Source: Alphaproteobacteria bacterium
GTDB lineage: Bacteria; Pseudomonadota; Alphaproteobacteria; Puniceispirillales; Puniceispirillaceae
DNA: 52,839 nucleotides
Reading direction: 5' to 3'
Assembly: GCA_012269555.1 (NCBI GenBank)
Contig: JAAXKA010000057.1
Coordinates: forward strand, 37,217 to 90,055
The notes under the pieces are model-generated. The model saw nothing but the letters and a program-made list of their open reading frames with translations, did no database searches and had not been told where the DNA came from. How positions within the stretch are numbered: position 1 is the first letter of the stretch; every line of letters starts with the position of its first letter. Positions 43,470 through 52,839 of the stretch are shown here, in pieces. A program made the position numbers and the translations under genes.

Positions 43470-46310
43470 CTAAAGAAAGCTTTGAACTTGAAGGATAGCA
43501 TCTTTTAAAGATATACGCTGAACTTCCACTTCTGGTGGAAATGCTGATGTGAGGCGGGTTGGAAGACCACTATCAAGCATAACAAACACACCCCTATCAT
43601 CAGCCTTTCTTATTAATCTTCCAAAAGCTTGTCGCAATTTCATTCTGGTGATTCTATCTGTAAATTCTGTTTTTCCAATCCATTTAGCGCGTGCTTTAAA
43701 AAGTATATCTGGCCGTGGCCAAGGAACTCTATCATAAATTATCATTCGTAAGGCTTTTCCTGGCACATCAATACCGTCCCTTACAGCATCTGTGCCTATT
43801 AAACAGCTCTCGGTATCAGCCCTAAATAACTGTAATAATGTTTGCAGATTTATCTGGTCTATATGCTGGGCGTATAATGGGATATCAGCAGAAGCTAATT
43901 TTCCAGCTAGGAAGGGATAAATTGCTCTAAGTCTCTTAATTGCTGTAAATAGACCAAGGCTGCCACCACCTGCTTCTTTCATTAAAGAAGCCATAGCAAA
44001 ACCACTAGCTGCTGGTTTTTCTTTAGCTATGTCTTTTATAATTAGTATTCGAGTTTGATTCTTGTAATCAAAGGGTGATTCATGGATGCTAAATATAGTA
44101 GGATGACTAAGATGATTTGCCCCCGTCATTTGCATTGCACTTTGCCAGCTAGTAGTATCTTCTCCTTTAACTGAATTGATTTTTGCAGCTATATTTGTAT
44201 CTCGCAAAGTGGCTGATGTGATTACAACGCCCTTTGCTTTTTGCAATACAGCTTCACTAAATGGAATAGTTGGGTCTAGCCAGTGTCGGTAAAGTCCGAT
44301 ATCCCTATCCTCGCCCTCTATCCTGCTAATTTGCATCCAGTCAATGAATCCGTCTCTGCCTATTTTATCATTCTCTGAAGATACCAAGTCTTGCAATTGT
44401 AATGACCAAGAAGATAGGGGCATAATTGCGCGTTGCTGAAGGCTTTTTATGATTGCTTCAAAACGAGATTTAGTCTGACTTTCTAAATTTTCAGAATTTT
44501 TATCCATTGTGGATATTAAGATATCTTCTAGTTGTTTAATTAAAGTAAATAGTAAGTTTAAGTTTTTTGAAAAATCTTGGGCAGCTTCTAGGATATCAGG
44601 AGGGACCGGATAAATTTCACTCTGGATGTCATAGAGACTATCTATATTTATAACACGACTATATAAACACATTCTTAGCGTTGAAAAAAATATCTCTGCT
44701 GCACCAAAATTTTTTGAGGACGATATACGGTTTTGCCAACCGCTACTTGGTAATTCGCGAGCAACATCAATTATTTGATCCATTATACTTAATGCGGTCT
44801 CATCTCCATTAATCAAATCTGAAATTCTGTTTCGTAAACCGCGCATGCGACCTTTTAGGCCATCTTCATCACCTCTTATCCATCTGCGCATTTCTGATGT
44901 TTCGATAGCTGTCAAAGCGCTACTGAAAGCAATGTCTGCAGCGTCAAATACGTGATGACCTTCATCAAAAATTATTCTAGTTGATAGGACATGATTTTCT
45001 TTTTTTGAAAAAGTAGACTGTATTATTGATAGTGCGTGATTGGCAATAACAATATCTGCTCGACGTGCCTCTCGAATAGGTTTTTCTACAAAACATTTTT
45101 TATAATGACGACAAGCAGAATGAATACACTCTCCTCGCTTATCTGCAAGGCCGAGAGAATATCTACTATTAATTAAGTCTACAAGCCATGCTGGAAAATT
45201 TGCTCCTGTTAAATCTCCGTCTGGAGATGCACTTGCCCAGCGAGCCATTAGACCAAGGGCAATTGCATTTTTTGGTTTTCCCGGCATCTGTAATAATGCT
45301 TCATCTAGATTAAGAAGGCAGAGATAATTTTCTCTACCTTTTCGAATTACAACTCTTTTATTCTCTTCAGTTTTTGATTTGTTAATTGAATCCTGAGTAG
45401 TAGACTCATTTTTTTCCGGGAGCCTTCGGAGTTCATCCGCAATTTGATGTTGTAGATTCCGTGTATAGGTAGATATCCACACAGTGCTATCATTTACTTC
45501 CGCCCATAGACTAGCAGGGGCAAGATAACCAAGAGTTTTCCCTGTACCAGTCCCGGCTTCAGATAATAAAAGTATTGGATTTGGTCTGTTATCAGTCTGA
45601 CCAAAAACCCTACAATTTGTTGTTGCATAATCTATTTGTGTTTTTCTGATTTCTGAGTTTGGGCCAAGCATCTCAGATAATCTACTTTTTGTCATATCGG
45701 GTTGAATTGGCTTTGTTCCAGGTTCTCCTTTTGGGAGTAAATCTTTTGTCTCCTTCAAATTATTCCAAATAGCTGCATGCGCAGGATTTGGAGGACCTGT
45801 TGATATTTTGTTTCTTCCTAAGAGAGGTAAAATAAGCGCAGCCCAAAGCCATCCCCCCTTCCCCATCATTTCTGCAATATTTCCGAGATTGTTTAACGAA
45901 TATAAAGAATTTTTCTCAGGTTTCTCTATTACAAATTCAGATAAATTATCTAACAAATATTGCGCAATAGTTCGTAAAAAAATAGTTTTATCAATATTTG
46001 TTTTTGGACGGGCAAGGCCCGTAGCAATGGCAAGCCCGGAAGGGTTTGGAACACAAAATTCAGCTGGTTTAACAAAGGCAAAAAGTTCAAGTATATCCAA
46101 GGCCCTATTAAGTTTCATGCCAATTTTTTTTTCAGTCCATTTTCTATGACAAATTAGAGGAGGGTTTTCATTGCCCAAAAACTCAATTAGTTCTTTATTA
46201 GAGGGCGTACAAATCTCTCCATCAGTAGAAACCCAGTTATTGTTATTAATAGTAGGGTATAAAATTGGATAATCAGCAATATCAGGGCTAAGGTAGTTGA
46301 AAATTGGCAT
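43470..46310 (-). CDS. DinG-like ATP-dependent DNA helicase (iron-sulfur, XPD family)
   Basis: A 946-residue helicase. A long N-terminal region of about 230 residues of unknown role is followed by Walker A EAGTGTGKTLGYL and the iron-sulfur cysteines: one in ENYLC and three in CIHSACRHYKKC (C-x4-C-x5-C). The Walker B box is a DEAH variant reading DEGHHVFD. The C-terminal helicase half has ITSATLRD, GTDAVRDGIDVPG and the arginine-finger motif RMKLRQAFGRLIR. It matches the alphaproteobacterial DinG-like form and probably acts in repair or removal of R-loops and D-loops. It is divergent from lysK. Confidence 0.9.
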   Translation of the reverse strand: MPIFNYLSPDIADYPILYPTINNNNWVSTDGEICTPSNKELIEFLGNENPPLICHRKWTEKKIGMKLNRALDILELFAFVKPAEFCVPNPSGLAIATGLARPKTNIDKTIFLRTIAQYLLDNLSEFVIEKPEKNSLYSLNNLGNIAEMMGKGGWLWAALILPLLGRNKISTGPPNPAHAAIWNNLKETKDLLPKGEPGTKPIQPDMTKSRLSEMLGPNSEIRKTQIDYATTNCRVFGQTDNRPNPILLLSEAGTGTGKTLGYLAPASLWAEVNDSTVWISTYTRNLQHQIADELRRLPEKNESTTQDSINKSKTEENKRVVIRKGRENYLCLLNLDEALLQMPGKPKNAIALGLMARWASASPDGDLTGANFPAWLVDLINSRYSLGLADKRGECIHSACRHYKKCFVEKPIREARRADIVIANHALSIIQSTFSKKENHVLSTRIIFDEGHHVFDAADIAFSSALTAIETSEMRRWIRGDEDGLKGRMRGLRNRISDLINGDETALSIMDQIIDVARELPSSGWQNRISSSKNFGAAEIFFSTLRMCLYSRVINIDSLYDIQSEIYPVPPDILEAAQDFSKNLNLLFTLIKQLEDILISTMDKNSENLESQTKSRFEAIIKSLQQRAIMPLSSWSLQLQDLVSSENDKIGRDGFIDWMQISRIEGEDRDIGLYRHWLDPTIPFSEAVLQKAKGVVITSATLRDTNIAAKINSVKGEDTTSWQSAMQMTGANHLSHPTIFSIHESPFDYKNQTRILIIKDIAKEKPAASGFAMASLMKEAGGGSLGLFTAIKRLRAIYPFLAGKLASADIPLYAQHIDQINLQTLLQLFRADTESCLIGTDAVRDGIDVPGKALRMIIYDRVPWPRPDILFKARAKWIGKTEFTDRITRMKLRQAFGRLIRKADDRGVFVMLDSGLPTRLTSAFPPEVEVQRISLKDAILQVQSFL

Positions 46311-46546
46311 AATTCTAACATAGGGATTGGAATTAAATCGCGCTAGGTGTATTCCCTTATATTGGTAAAAACTGTAACTTTGAAGATTATAATAATAATT
46401 TTTCTGGGTAGTATTTTTTTTGATTCTTTATATGCCTAAAAAAAGGTTTTTTTTTATAAATAATTTCTACTAGAAAACAGTTTAGTTACAGTTTACACAA
46501 AACAAAAAAGCATAAATGTTTATCTCCAACTATCGGGAATTCGAGG

Positions 46547-48166
46547 ATGTCAAATAAGCCACATTTTAATCACTTATTAGCCAATCTTGCAGATGAAGCA
46601 AAAGCTTGGCCTTTTGTGGAAGCAAAAAATCTTATTAAAAGACTAGAGTCCAAACCAGATAATACGGGAAAAGAGGTAATATTTGAGACAGGTTATGGAC
46701 CTTCTGGATTGCCTCATATTGGTACATTTGGAGAAGTGGTCAGAACTAGCATGATCCGTCATGCATTTGAGGTACTAACAGGCAGAAAAACACGCCTTAT
46801 TTGTTTTTCAGATGATATGGATGGATTACGAAAGGTTCCAGAAAATGTTCCAAATCAAGAAGAGTTGGCTGATTTTCTTGAAATGCCCTTAACGGAGGTT
46901 CCCGATCCCTTCCGGACGCATACTTCGTTTGGGGCACATAATAATTCAAGATTACAGAAATTTTTGGATAGTTTTGGTTTCAAATACGAGTTTTTAAGTG
47001 CTACTGAACTATACCAATCTGGGAAGTTCGATAGAGCTTTGTTAGATGTATTGGATAATTACGAGAATATAATAAATATTATTTTACCAACTTTAGGAGA
47101 AGATAGAAGAGCAACCTACAGTCCATTTTTGCCAATCTGTCCAGATACCCGAAAAGTGTTGCAAGTACCTCTTACTGGGCACGATAAAGGGGCTGGAGAG
47201 ATAAGTTATATTGACCCGCTAACAGGTAGCGAAAGAGTAACTAAAGTTACTGGGGGATGCTGCAAACTACAGTGGAAAGCTGATTGGGCAATGCGATGGC
47301 ATGCACTGGGTGTGGACTATGAAATATCGGGAAAGGATTTGATAGAGTCGGTAGCGTTGTCGTCAAAAATTGTTAGGACTCTGGGATCAATTCCCCCGGC
47401 TGGTTTTTCTTATGAGCTATTTTTAGATCAGAATGGAGAAAAAATTTCTAAATCGAAAGGCAATGGACTTTCCGTTGAAGAATGGCTTACCTATGGGAGT
47501 CCTGAATCTTTATCACTATTTATGTATACGCAGCCAAGAAGAGCAAAAAGATTGTTCTTTGATGTGATACCAAAAACGGTAGATGAATATTTTACCTATT
47601 TAGGTAAAATAGCTGAATGTGATGATGCAAGTCTACTTGAGAACCCAGCATGGCATATTCACAAGGGCACTCCTATGGCAATAAAATTGCCGGTAAGTTT
47701 TAATCTGCTATTAAATCTTGCTGGTGTGTGTGTAGCAGAGGATAATGAGGTTATGTGGTCTTATGTCGAAAAATATGCTCCTGGTGTGACTCCCGAGACA
47801 CATCCCCATCTTGATAAGTTAATTAAATATGCAGTTACTTTTTATAAGGATAGAGTGCGCCCAAATAAATTATATCGGTTTGCTAACACCGAAGAAAAAA
47901 CTCATCTCAAAGACCTAAAAGATGCTCTTTCTAAATTACCAGAAGATGCAACTGCTGAAGAAATACAAAATCAAATTTATGCCATAGGCAAGCAGGCAAA
48001 ATTTGAAAATCTAAGAGACTGGTTTAGTTGTTTATATCAAATTCTCCTAGGACAGACAAAAGGACCTCGTATGGGCAGTTTTTTCAAATTATATGGTCTG
48101 CAACCAAGTCTTAAATTACTTGAAGATGCACTTAACGATAGATTGGGACAAAAAAATTCAAAATGA
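46547..48166 (+). CDS. lysK: Lysyl-tRNA synthetase, class I
   Basis: A 539-residue class I LysRS of the kind first found in archaea and also present in many alphaproteobacteria. The HIGH-type motif is in PSGLPHIGTFGE (about residue 50-61) and the KMSKS-type motif is KISKSKGNG. Other blocks are CFSDDMDGLRKVP and GGCCKLQWKADWAMRW. It likely replaces the class II LysS, which is not in this window. The final codons overlap the pyrD start (ATGA). Confidence 0.95.
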   Translation: MSNKPHFNHLLANLADEAKAWPFVEAKNLIKRLESKPDNTGKEVIFETGYGPSGLPHIGTFGEVVRTSMIRHAFEVLTGRKTRLICFSDDMDGLRKVPENVPNQEELADFLEMPLTEVPDPFRTHTSFGAHNNSRLQKFLDSFGFKYEFLSATELYQSGKFDRALLDVLDNYENIINIILPTLGEDRRATYSPFLPICPDTRKVLQVPLTGHDKGAGEISYIDPLTGSERVTKVTGGCCKLQWKADWAMRWHALGVDYEISGKDLIESVALSSKIVRTLGSIPPAGFSYELFLDQNGEKISKSKGNGLSVEEWLTYGSPESLSLFMYTQPRRAKRLFFDVIPKTVDEYFTYLGKIAECDDASLLENPAWHIHKGTPMAIKLPVSFNLLLNLAGVCVAEDNEVMWSYVEKYAPGVTPETHPHLDKLIKYAVTFYKDRVRPNKLYRFANTEEKTHLKDLKDALSKLPEDATAEEIQNQIYAIGKQAKFENLRDWFSCLYQILLGQTKGPRMGSFFKLYGLQPSLKLLEDALNDRLGQKNSK

Positions 48167-49275
48167 TCTGGCAAATGCTAGCAAATGTTTTAAAGGCCCT
48201 TCCAGGCGAGGCATCACATAAAGTAACGGTTGCTGCTTTGTCAAAAGGAATTTACCCAAGATATTCGCCTATTCAAATACCAACTGAAATAGGCGGTCTT
48301 CGATTTCCTAATCCAATCGGATTAGCAGCAGGCTTTGATAAGAATGGAGAGGCTATTTCTGGATGTTTTGCGCTCGGTTTTGGAAGCGTGGAAATTGGAA
48401 CAGTAACCCCGTTGCCGCAGCCCGGAAATCCTAAACCAAGAGTTTTCAGACTACCTGAAGATGGTGCTTTTATTAATAGATATGGTTTTAATAGTGATGG
48501 GATGGAGGCCGTAGCGGCGCGTTTATCCAAATGGCGTAAATGCAATAAAACAGAACAATTAATTGGTGTGAATATAGGTGCGAATAATATAACAGAAAAT
48601 AAAGAAGAAGATTATTTTTCCGCTTGCTTGGGGCTTGCTGAATTAGCAGATTATTTAACGATAAATATCAGTTCACCTAATACTTTCGGGCTTAGAGATT
48701 TGCAAAAAGCTTCATTTTTAAAGCAAATAATTAAGAGTGTAAAACTGGCATTGGTAGAAGCAAATTTGGTAAAACCTATTTTCATAAAGTTAGACCCTGA
48801 TCTAAATAAATCAGATTTATTTTCTGCTATTGAAGTAATGATCAATGAGGGAATTGCTGGTGTTATTATCAGTAATACAACACTTTCAAGGAATAATTTA
48901 AAAAATAGAAAAAATATAAAACAGACGGGGGGGTTGTCTGGGGTGCCTTTATTTAGGCTATCCAGTGAAAAACTATCAGAGGCGTATATTTTTGCGGAAG
49001 GACATATTTCGTTTATTGGAGTGGGGGGTATTTCCTCGATAAAGGATGCATATACTAAAATATTACTTGGTGCTGATATCTTACAATTATATTCGTCACT
49101 TGCTCTAAAAGGGCCTCATATAGCGAACCATATTAATATTGGCCTTGCCAAATTATGTGTTGGCGAAGGGATAAATAATTTAAAGGAGGTTTGCGGTAGT
49201 TTTAATTCTTTTTCCAAAGCTCAAAGACATGCTGAACATTCTATAAAAGCACATCTAAATAAATCTTACTATTAA
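48163..49275 (+). CDS. pyrD: Dihydroorotate dehydrogenase (quinone), class 2
   Basis: A 370-residue membrane-associated FMN enzyme that oxidises dihydroorotate with ubiquinone in pyrimidine synthesis. N-terminal helices (MIWQMLANVLKALP) anchor it. Motifs are NPIGLAAGFDKNGE, GFGSVEIGTVTPLPQPGNP, INRYGFNSDGMEAV, ISSPNTFGLRDLQ, FIKLDPDL and VGGISSIKDAYTKILLGADILQ. Its start overlaps lysK by four bases, indicating coupled translation. Confidence 0.96.
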   Translation: MIWQMLANVLKALPGEASHKVTVAALSKGIYPRYSPIQIPTEIGGLRFPNPIGLAAGFDKNGEAISGCFALGFGSVEIGTVTPLPQPGNPKPRVFRLPEDGAFINRYGFNSDGMEAVAARLSKWRKCNKTEQLIGVNIGANNITENKEEDYFSACLGLAELADYLTINISSPNTFGLRDLQKASFLKQIIKSVKLALVEANLVKPIFIKLDPDLNKSDLFSAIEVMINEGIAGVIISNTTLSRNNLKNRKNIKQTGGLSGVPLFRLSSEKLSEAYIFAEGHISFIGVGGISSIKDAYTKILLGADILQLYSSLALKGPHIANHINIGLAKLCVGEGINNLKEVCGSFNSFSKAQRHAEHSIKAHLNKSYY

Positions 49276-49477
49276 GACTTTGAATTGAATATTTTTATAA
49301 TAATGGAATAGAGTATCTAGATGATTTTATTTATCGGCAAAGATAATTACTGACTTGAATTCGTGAAAAACATAACAGAGAAAAAAAAGATTATACTGAT
49401 TGATTTTTATAGCGTTTCCAAACAAATTTTCAAATTACAACATAAAAAAACTTAAAAGCTGTATTGCTCTAGAGGAG

Positions 49478-49506
49478 TTGACCTATTAGCTAGATTGCTT
49501 TATACG
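49478..49506 (+). promoter_or_regulatory. Sigma-70-type promoter of rpmB
   Basis: TTGACC (49478-49483) and TATACG (49501-49506) are separated by an ideal 17 bp, about 45 bp before the rpmB ATG. The rest of the 275-bp gap after pyrD (49276-49477) shows no gene and no clear terminator. Confidence 0.7.
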
Positions 49507-49550
49507 CTTGAATTTAAAGATACAAATAAATTTTTTTTAAGGGATTTTCT

Positions 49551-49835
49551 ATGTCTAAACGTTGTCAGATTACAGGTAAAACCGTTATGAGTGGTAATAA
49601 TGTTAGTCACGCTAACAATCGAACGCGTAGAAAGTTTCTGCCAAATTTACAAGTAACAACTATGAAATCGGAGATCCTTGGTCGCTCTGTAAAATTGCGG
49701 GTATCAACCAGTGCTATTCGTACTGTTGAAAAACACGGCGGTATAGACCCTTATCTTATTCAGGCTAGGAATAGTGAATTGGCAGATGAAGCGCGTGCAT
49801 TGAAGTCAGAAATTACTGCCGCTCAAAAGAGTTAA
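49551..49835 (+). CDS. rpmB: 50S ribosomal protein L28 (bL28)
   Basis: A 94-residue ribosomal protein. It starts [27 protein letters not shown] (given in part), then [26 protein letters not shown] and a short helical end. This is the alphaproteobacterial type without the zinc cysteines of other L28 forms. An AAGGGA Shine-Dalgarno precedes it. It faces cobT, with a 39-bp gap. Confidence 0.97.
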   Translation: MSKRCQITGKTVMSGNNVSHANNRTRRKFLPNLQVTTMKSEILGRSVKLRVSTSAIRTVEKHGGIDPYLIQARNSELADEARALKSEITAAQKS

Positions 49836-49874
49836 ATTTCTTAACATTCTCTCAATCTTTTTTTTGTAATTATT

Positions 49875-51770
49875 TCAACCAGCAAAAATCCTTCGTGGTG
49901 ATTTAGTATTTTCATCAAATAAATCTGCGAGCTGAGACATTACGACACCACCCAATTGCTCTGCATCGGTTATGGTCACAGCTCGTTCATAGTAACGGGT
50001 AACATCATGGCCAATACCAATTGCCAGTAATTCAACAGGAGAACGTTCCTGTATTAGTGAGATAACCTGTCGTAAATGTTTTTCAAGGTAATTTCCACTA
50101 TTTGCTGAAAGTGTGGAGTCATCTACAGGAGCGCCATCTGAGATAACCATCAATATTTGTCTATCTTCATGACGAGCAAGTAACCTGTTGTGAGCCCACA
50201 TTAAGGCTTCCCCATCTATGTTTTCTTTAAGAATACCTTCACGAAGCATTAATCCTAATGAACGTCTTGCTCGGCGATAGGGAATATCACCTGCTTTATA
50301 AATGATATGTCGTAAGTCATTTAATCTTCCGGGCTTATCTGGTTTTCCTTCAATTTGCCACTCTTCCCTGGCCTGTCCGCCTTTCCATGCTTTTGTTGTA
50401 AAGCCAAGGATTTCAACTTTTACACCACACCTTTCTAAAGTACGGGCAAGAATATCTGCGGTGACGGCGGCAATTGTAATAGGTCGACCACGCATAGAAC
50501 CAGAATTATCCAATAGTAAGGTAACAATTGTATCCCTAAATTTAGTGTCTTGCTCTTGTTTGAATGATAACGCAGATAGGGGCTGAGTGACTACACGATG
50601 TAGTTTACCCGCGTCTAACACACCTTCCTCAAGGTCAAAATCCCAAGATCGATTTTGGTAAGCCATTAGTTTACGTTGCAGTCTGTTGGCTAATTTCGCA
50701 ATTACGCTAGTTAGGCTTTCAAGATGCCTATCAAGAAGCCCTCTTAGCCTATCAAGCTCCTCAGAGTCACATAACTCCGAAGCCTCTATTACTTCGTCAA
50801 ACTTATCTGTAAACACTCTATACTCATGGTTTCGGATGTTATCAACTGATTTATAATCCCTAGGGTCTCCTCCTGGCGAATCTCCCTCTGCATGGCCATC
50901 CATCTCCTGCTCTGCTTCATCGTCTAATCCATCATCGGAAGCCATCGCTGCGGCTTCACCTTCAGTTTCTATAGATTGTGAGTCATCTCCATCTGACTCC
51001 TCCTCTCCCGATGCAGAATGAGCTTCCTGTTCGCTCTCCTGTTCATCTTCAGTTTGTTGATTGCTCCCATCATCATCCCCTTCGCCTTCGTCTCCACCCT
51101 CAGAATTTTCTCCAAGGTCACTTTGTAATGCACCGATTAATTGTTTGGCGAAATCTGCAAATACAATTTGATTTTGAGTAGCTGTCTTCATCTTTTCCAA
51201 TAAATTTCCAGCTTTAGACTCGATAAACGGCCTCCACAAATCCATTGCCATGCCAGCCGCGGAAGGTGGAGCTTCACCGGTTAATTTTTCTCGGATAATT
51301 AGTCGTACAGCTTCTGATAAGCCGTTTTCTATTTGGTCAGATGCCTCTGGTGAGGGAACACCTAAAGGGTGTAGTGTGTAATGTGATTCAAGGCGCTCAG
51401 TTAAATTTTTCCGGACACCTGCCATATTATTGGCTCCGATAGCTTCAACTCTAGCTTTTTCTGCAGCTTCAAATATTATTTTGGCAGCAGATGATTTTGG
51501 ACTAACTCTTTGATGGGTTTTCTTATTGTGATGTGCAAGCCATAAACCAGCAGCATCACTGGCCCCTCGTAGCTGGTTTTCCGAGTTAGTAGAACGCTCT
51601 GATGGCGGCGCTGGCAGTCTTACGGCATCGTTGGATATAAGGCTATCTTGACCAACATATCTAACTTCATGTTGGGTGCCACCTGCTAACGCTCGCAAGC
51701 TTGCTGCATTTGCTTTCAAAAATATTTCATTTATAGGTTTGCTCACTATGACAGACCGTTTCTGATTCAA
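49875..51770 (-). CDS. cobT: Cobaltochelatase subunit CobT
   Basis: A 631-residue subunit of the aerobic cobalt chelatase (CobNST), which inserts cobalt into hydrogenobyrinic acid a,c-diamide. The N-terminal half is helical. A strongly acidic, Glu/Asp/Ser-rich region follows at about residues 215-310. The C-terminal von Willebrand A domain has the MIDAS site [15 protein letters not shown] (about residues 425-435) and [13 protein letters not shown]. Its ATG overlaps the cobS stop by four bases. CobN is not in the window. The pduO-type gene at 23.4 kb handles a later step. Confidence 0.95.
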   Translation of the reverse strand: MNQKRSVIVSKPINEIFLKANAASLRALAGGTQHEVRYVGQDSLISNDAVRLPAPPSERSTNSENQLRGASDAAGLWLAHHNKKTHQRVSPKSSAAKIIFEAAEKARVEAIGANNMAGVRKNLTERLESHYTLHPLGVPSPEASDQIENGLSEAVRLIIREKLTGEAPPSAAGMAMDLWRPFIESKAGNLLEKMKTATQNQIVFADFAKQLIGALQSDLGENSEGGDEGEGDDDGSNQQTEDEQESEQEAHSASGEEESDGDDSQSIETEGEAAAMASDDGLDDEAEQEMDGHAEGDSPGGDPRDYKSVDNIRNHEYRVFTDKFDEVIEASELCDSEELDRLRGLLDRHLESLTSVIAKLANRLQRKLMAYQNRSWDFDLEEGVLDAGKLHRVVTQPLSALSFKQEQDTKFRDTIVTLLLDNSGSMRGRPITIAAVTADILARTLERCGVKVEILGFTTKAWKGGQAREEWQIEGKPDKPGRLNDLRHIIYKAGDIPYRRARRSLGLMLREGILKENIDGEALMWAHNRLLARHEDRQILMVISDGAPVDDSTLSANSGNYLEKHLRQVISLIQERSPVELLAIGIGHDVTRYYERAVTITDAEQLGGVVMSQLADLFDENTKSPRRIFAG

Positions 51771-52771
51771 GAAGATATGGTTGAGAAGCCGGATGACTCA
51801 GGTAGGTCGACACCAAATACTCGCTGATAATATTCTGCTATAATTGGTCGCTCTACTTCATCACATTTATTTAAAAAGCTTAATCTGAAAGCGAGAGTTA
51901 TATCATTAAAAATACGAGCATTTTCAGACCAAGTGAGAACTGTTCTAGGTGACATAACAGTGGATAAGTCACCAGCCATGAAACCTTTTCTGGTTAGGTC
52001 AGCTAAACGAACCATTTGTGAGACCTGCTCTTTACCCTGCTTTGTATCGTAACTTTTTTGTTTTGCGACAATTATATCTACTTCATCAGAATGCGGTAAA
52101 TAATTTAGGGTAGCCACTATCGACCATCTATCCATCTGGCCTTGGTTTATTTGCTGAGTGCCGTGATATAGACCTGTTGTATCACCGAGACCAACTGTAT
52201 TTGCAGTCGCAAATAATCTAAAACTAGCATTTGGGTGAATGACTTTATTAGTATCAAGTAACGTTAATTTTCCATCCACTTCTAAAACACGTTGTATAAC
52301 GAACATTACATCTGCTCTTCCCGCATCATATTCGTCAAATACTAAAGCAACCGGATTTCTTAATGCCCAAGGCAATAAGCCTTCCTTGAATTCTGTTACT
52401 TGTTTACCGTTTTTTAAAACAATAGCATCCTTACCTATGAGATCAATTCGGCTTATATGGCTATCTAAATTAATCCGCAGGCAAGGCCAATTTAACTTGG
52501 CTGCTACCTGTTCAATATGAGTTGATTTACCCGTTCCATGGTACCCTTGAATCATTACACGCCGGTTGAATGCAAACCCAGCTAAGATTGCAAGAGTAGT
52601 ATCATGGTTAAACTGATAATCTGGGTCCAATGTAGGAACATATTCAGAAATATCAGAAAAACCAGGAACTTCCATATCTAAGTCTAATCCAAATGTTTCC
52701 CTTACATTATAATTGGTATCTGGAGTTGGTATCGAATGTGCGTCAATGCCGTTATTGATAATTTCAGACAA
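51767..52771 (-). CDS. cobS: Cobaltochelatase subunit CobS (AAA+ ATPase)
   Basis: A 334-residue AAA+ ATPase of the cobalt chelatase, forming a ring with CobT. Walker A is [13 protein letters not shown], Walker [18 protein letters not shown], and sensor-1 type [16 protein letters not shown]; the arginine-containing [12 protein letters not shown] lies later. Start is TTG, with a GAAAGGTG Shine-Dalgarno at good spacing. The 68 bp to the window end contain only the presumed promoter region. Confidence 0.95.
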   Translation of the reverse strand: MSEIINNGIDAHSIPTPDTNYNVRETFGLDLDMEVPGFSDISEYVPTLDPDYQFNHDTTLAILAGFAFNRRVMIQGYHGTGKSTHIEQVAAKLNWPCLRINLDSHISRIDLIGKDAIVLKNGKQVTEFKEGLLPWALRNPVALVFDEYDAGRADVMFVIQRVLEVDGKLTLLDTNKVIHPNASFRLFATANTVGLGDTTGLYHGTQQINQGQMDRWSIVATLNYLPHSDEVDIIVAKQKSYDTKQGKEQVSQMVRLADLTRKGFMAGDLSTVMSPRTVLTWSENARIFNDITLAFRLSFLNKCDEVERPIIAEYYQRVFGVDLPESSGFSTISS

Positions 52772-52839
52772 AAGAGTTCACCTTTCTAATTATTGAAGAT
52801 GGGCTTAAGTTTTATACAGTACTATTAAATGTTATAAAT

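Noticed and set aside
46430-46460. A-tract/T-tract palindrome before lysK as a terminator
   Set aside because: It lies between two divergent genes where no transcript ends, and the stem has only A-T pairs with a two-base loop. More likely bent promoter DNA.
50880-51120. Acidic Glu/Asp/Ser-rich stretch in CobT as a frameshift artefact
   Set aside because: An acidic middle region is a normal feature of CobT and the frame continues cleanly into the VWA domain.

Overview
The window is an AT-rich, tightly packed stretch of chromosomal housekeeping genes from a Gram-negative alphaproteobacterium. Several features point there: a class I lysyl-tRNA synthetase, cobS-cobT of aerobic cobalamin synthesis, a long tandem-domain dCTP deaminase, COX15-type heme A synthase, an MJ0042 zinc-ribbon membrane protein, a HIG1-like two-helix protein, DUF1289, and the gene orders rplU-rpmA-obgE-proB-proA-nadD-rsfS-rlmH-gpmI-ctpA-rppH and argD-argF-hslO. 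Low GC, gene overlaps and short spacers fit a streamlined, possibly marine, lineage (SAR116/Rhodospirillales-like). That placement is inference and cannot be proven from this window alone. I see no mobile element, CRISPR array, phage gene, tRNA or rRNA.

Layout. 0-9.6 kb (minus): rplU and rpmA with a strong promoter and a terminator, then obgE, proB, proA, nadD, rsfS, rlmH, gpmI, ctpA and rppH (ribosome biogenesis, proline, NAD, glycolysis, periplasmic protease, mRNA decapping). 9.7-10.75 kb (minus): FAD oxidoreductase. 10.9-16.6 kb (plus): HAD phosphatase, pterin-type SDR, folB, methyltransferase, chorismate mutase, hisC and tyrC. 16.6-18.1 kb: a DUF218 protein and a divergent zinc-ribbon membrane protein. 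18.1-21.5 kb: lysA, an unlisted 39-residue LptM-like lipoprotein and argH (minus), with a divergent Tat-type TlpA thioredoxin. 21.6-25.5 kb (minus): etfA, etfB, PduO adenosyltransferase, HIG1-like protein, folD and YggT. 25.6-28.2 kb (minus): acs and recX. 28.3-34.2 kb (plus): orphan ABC-2 permease, dcd, argD, argF, hslO and a lipoprotein. 34.2-36.8 kb (minus): trkH, folE and a 37-residue lipoprotein. 37.1-40.0 kb (plus): DJ-1-like protein, DUF1289 and aspS. 40.1-49.8 kb: ctaA (minus), groES-groEL, dinG-like helicase (minus), lysK-pyrD and rpmB. 49.9-52.8 kb (minus): cobT and cobS.

How the genes fit together. Amino-acid synthesis is prominent (Pro, Arg, Lys, Tyr/Phe, His). So are folate/pterin steps (folE, folB, folM-like SDR, folD) and cobalamin steps (cobS, cobT, PduO). 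No new multi-gene system stands out. The best leads are smaller. Two genes (rsfS and the FAD oxidoreductase) have an ATT or ATA codon exactly where the Shine-Dalgarno places the start, and no canonical start that would preserve the fold. Two tiny lipoprotein genes are easy to miss. A 27-bp dyad sits over a promoter-like element before argD. A hairpin lies at the predicted 5' end of the groESL mRNA. EnvC and FtsEX appear to be absent from the places where related genomes usually carry them. A Tat-type TlpA lies in the same locus as the LptM-like lipoprotein.
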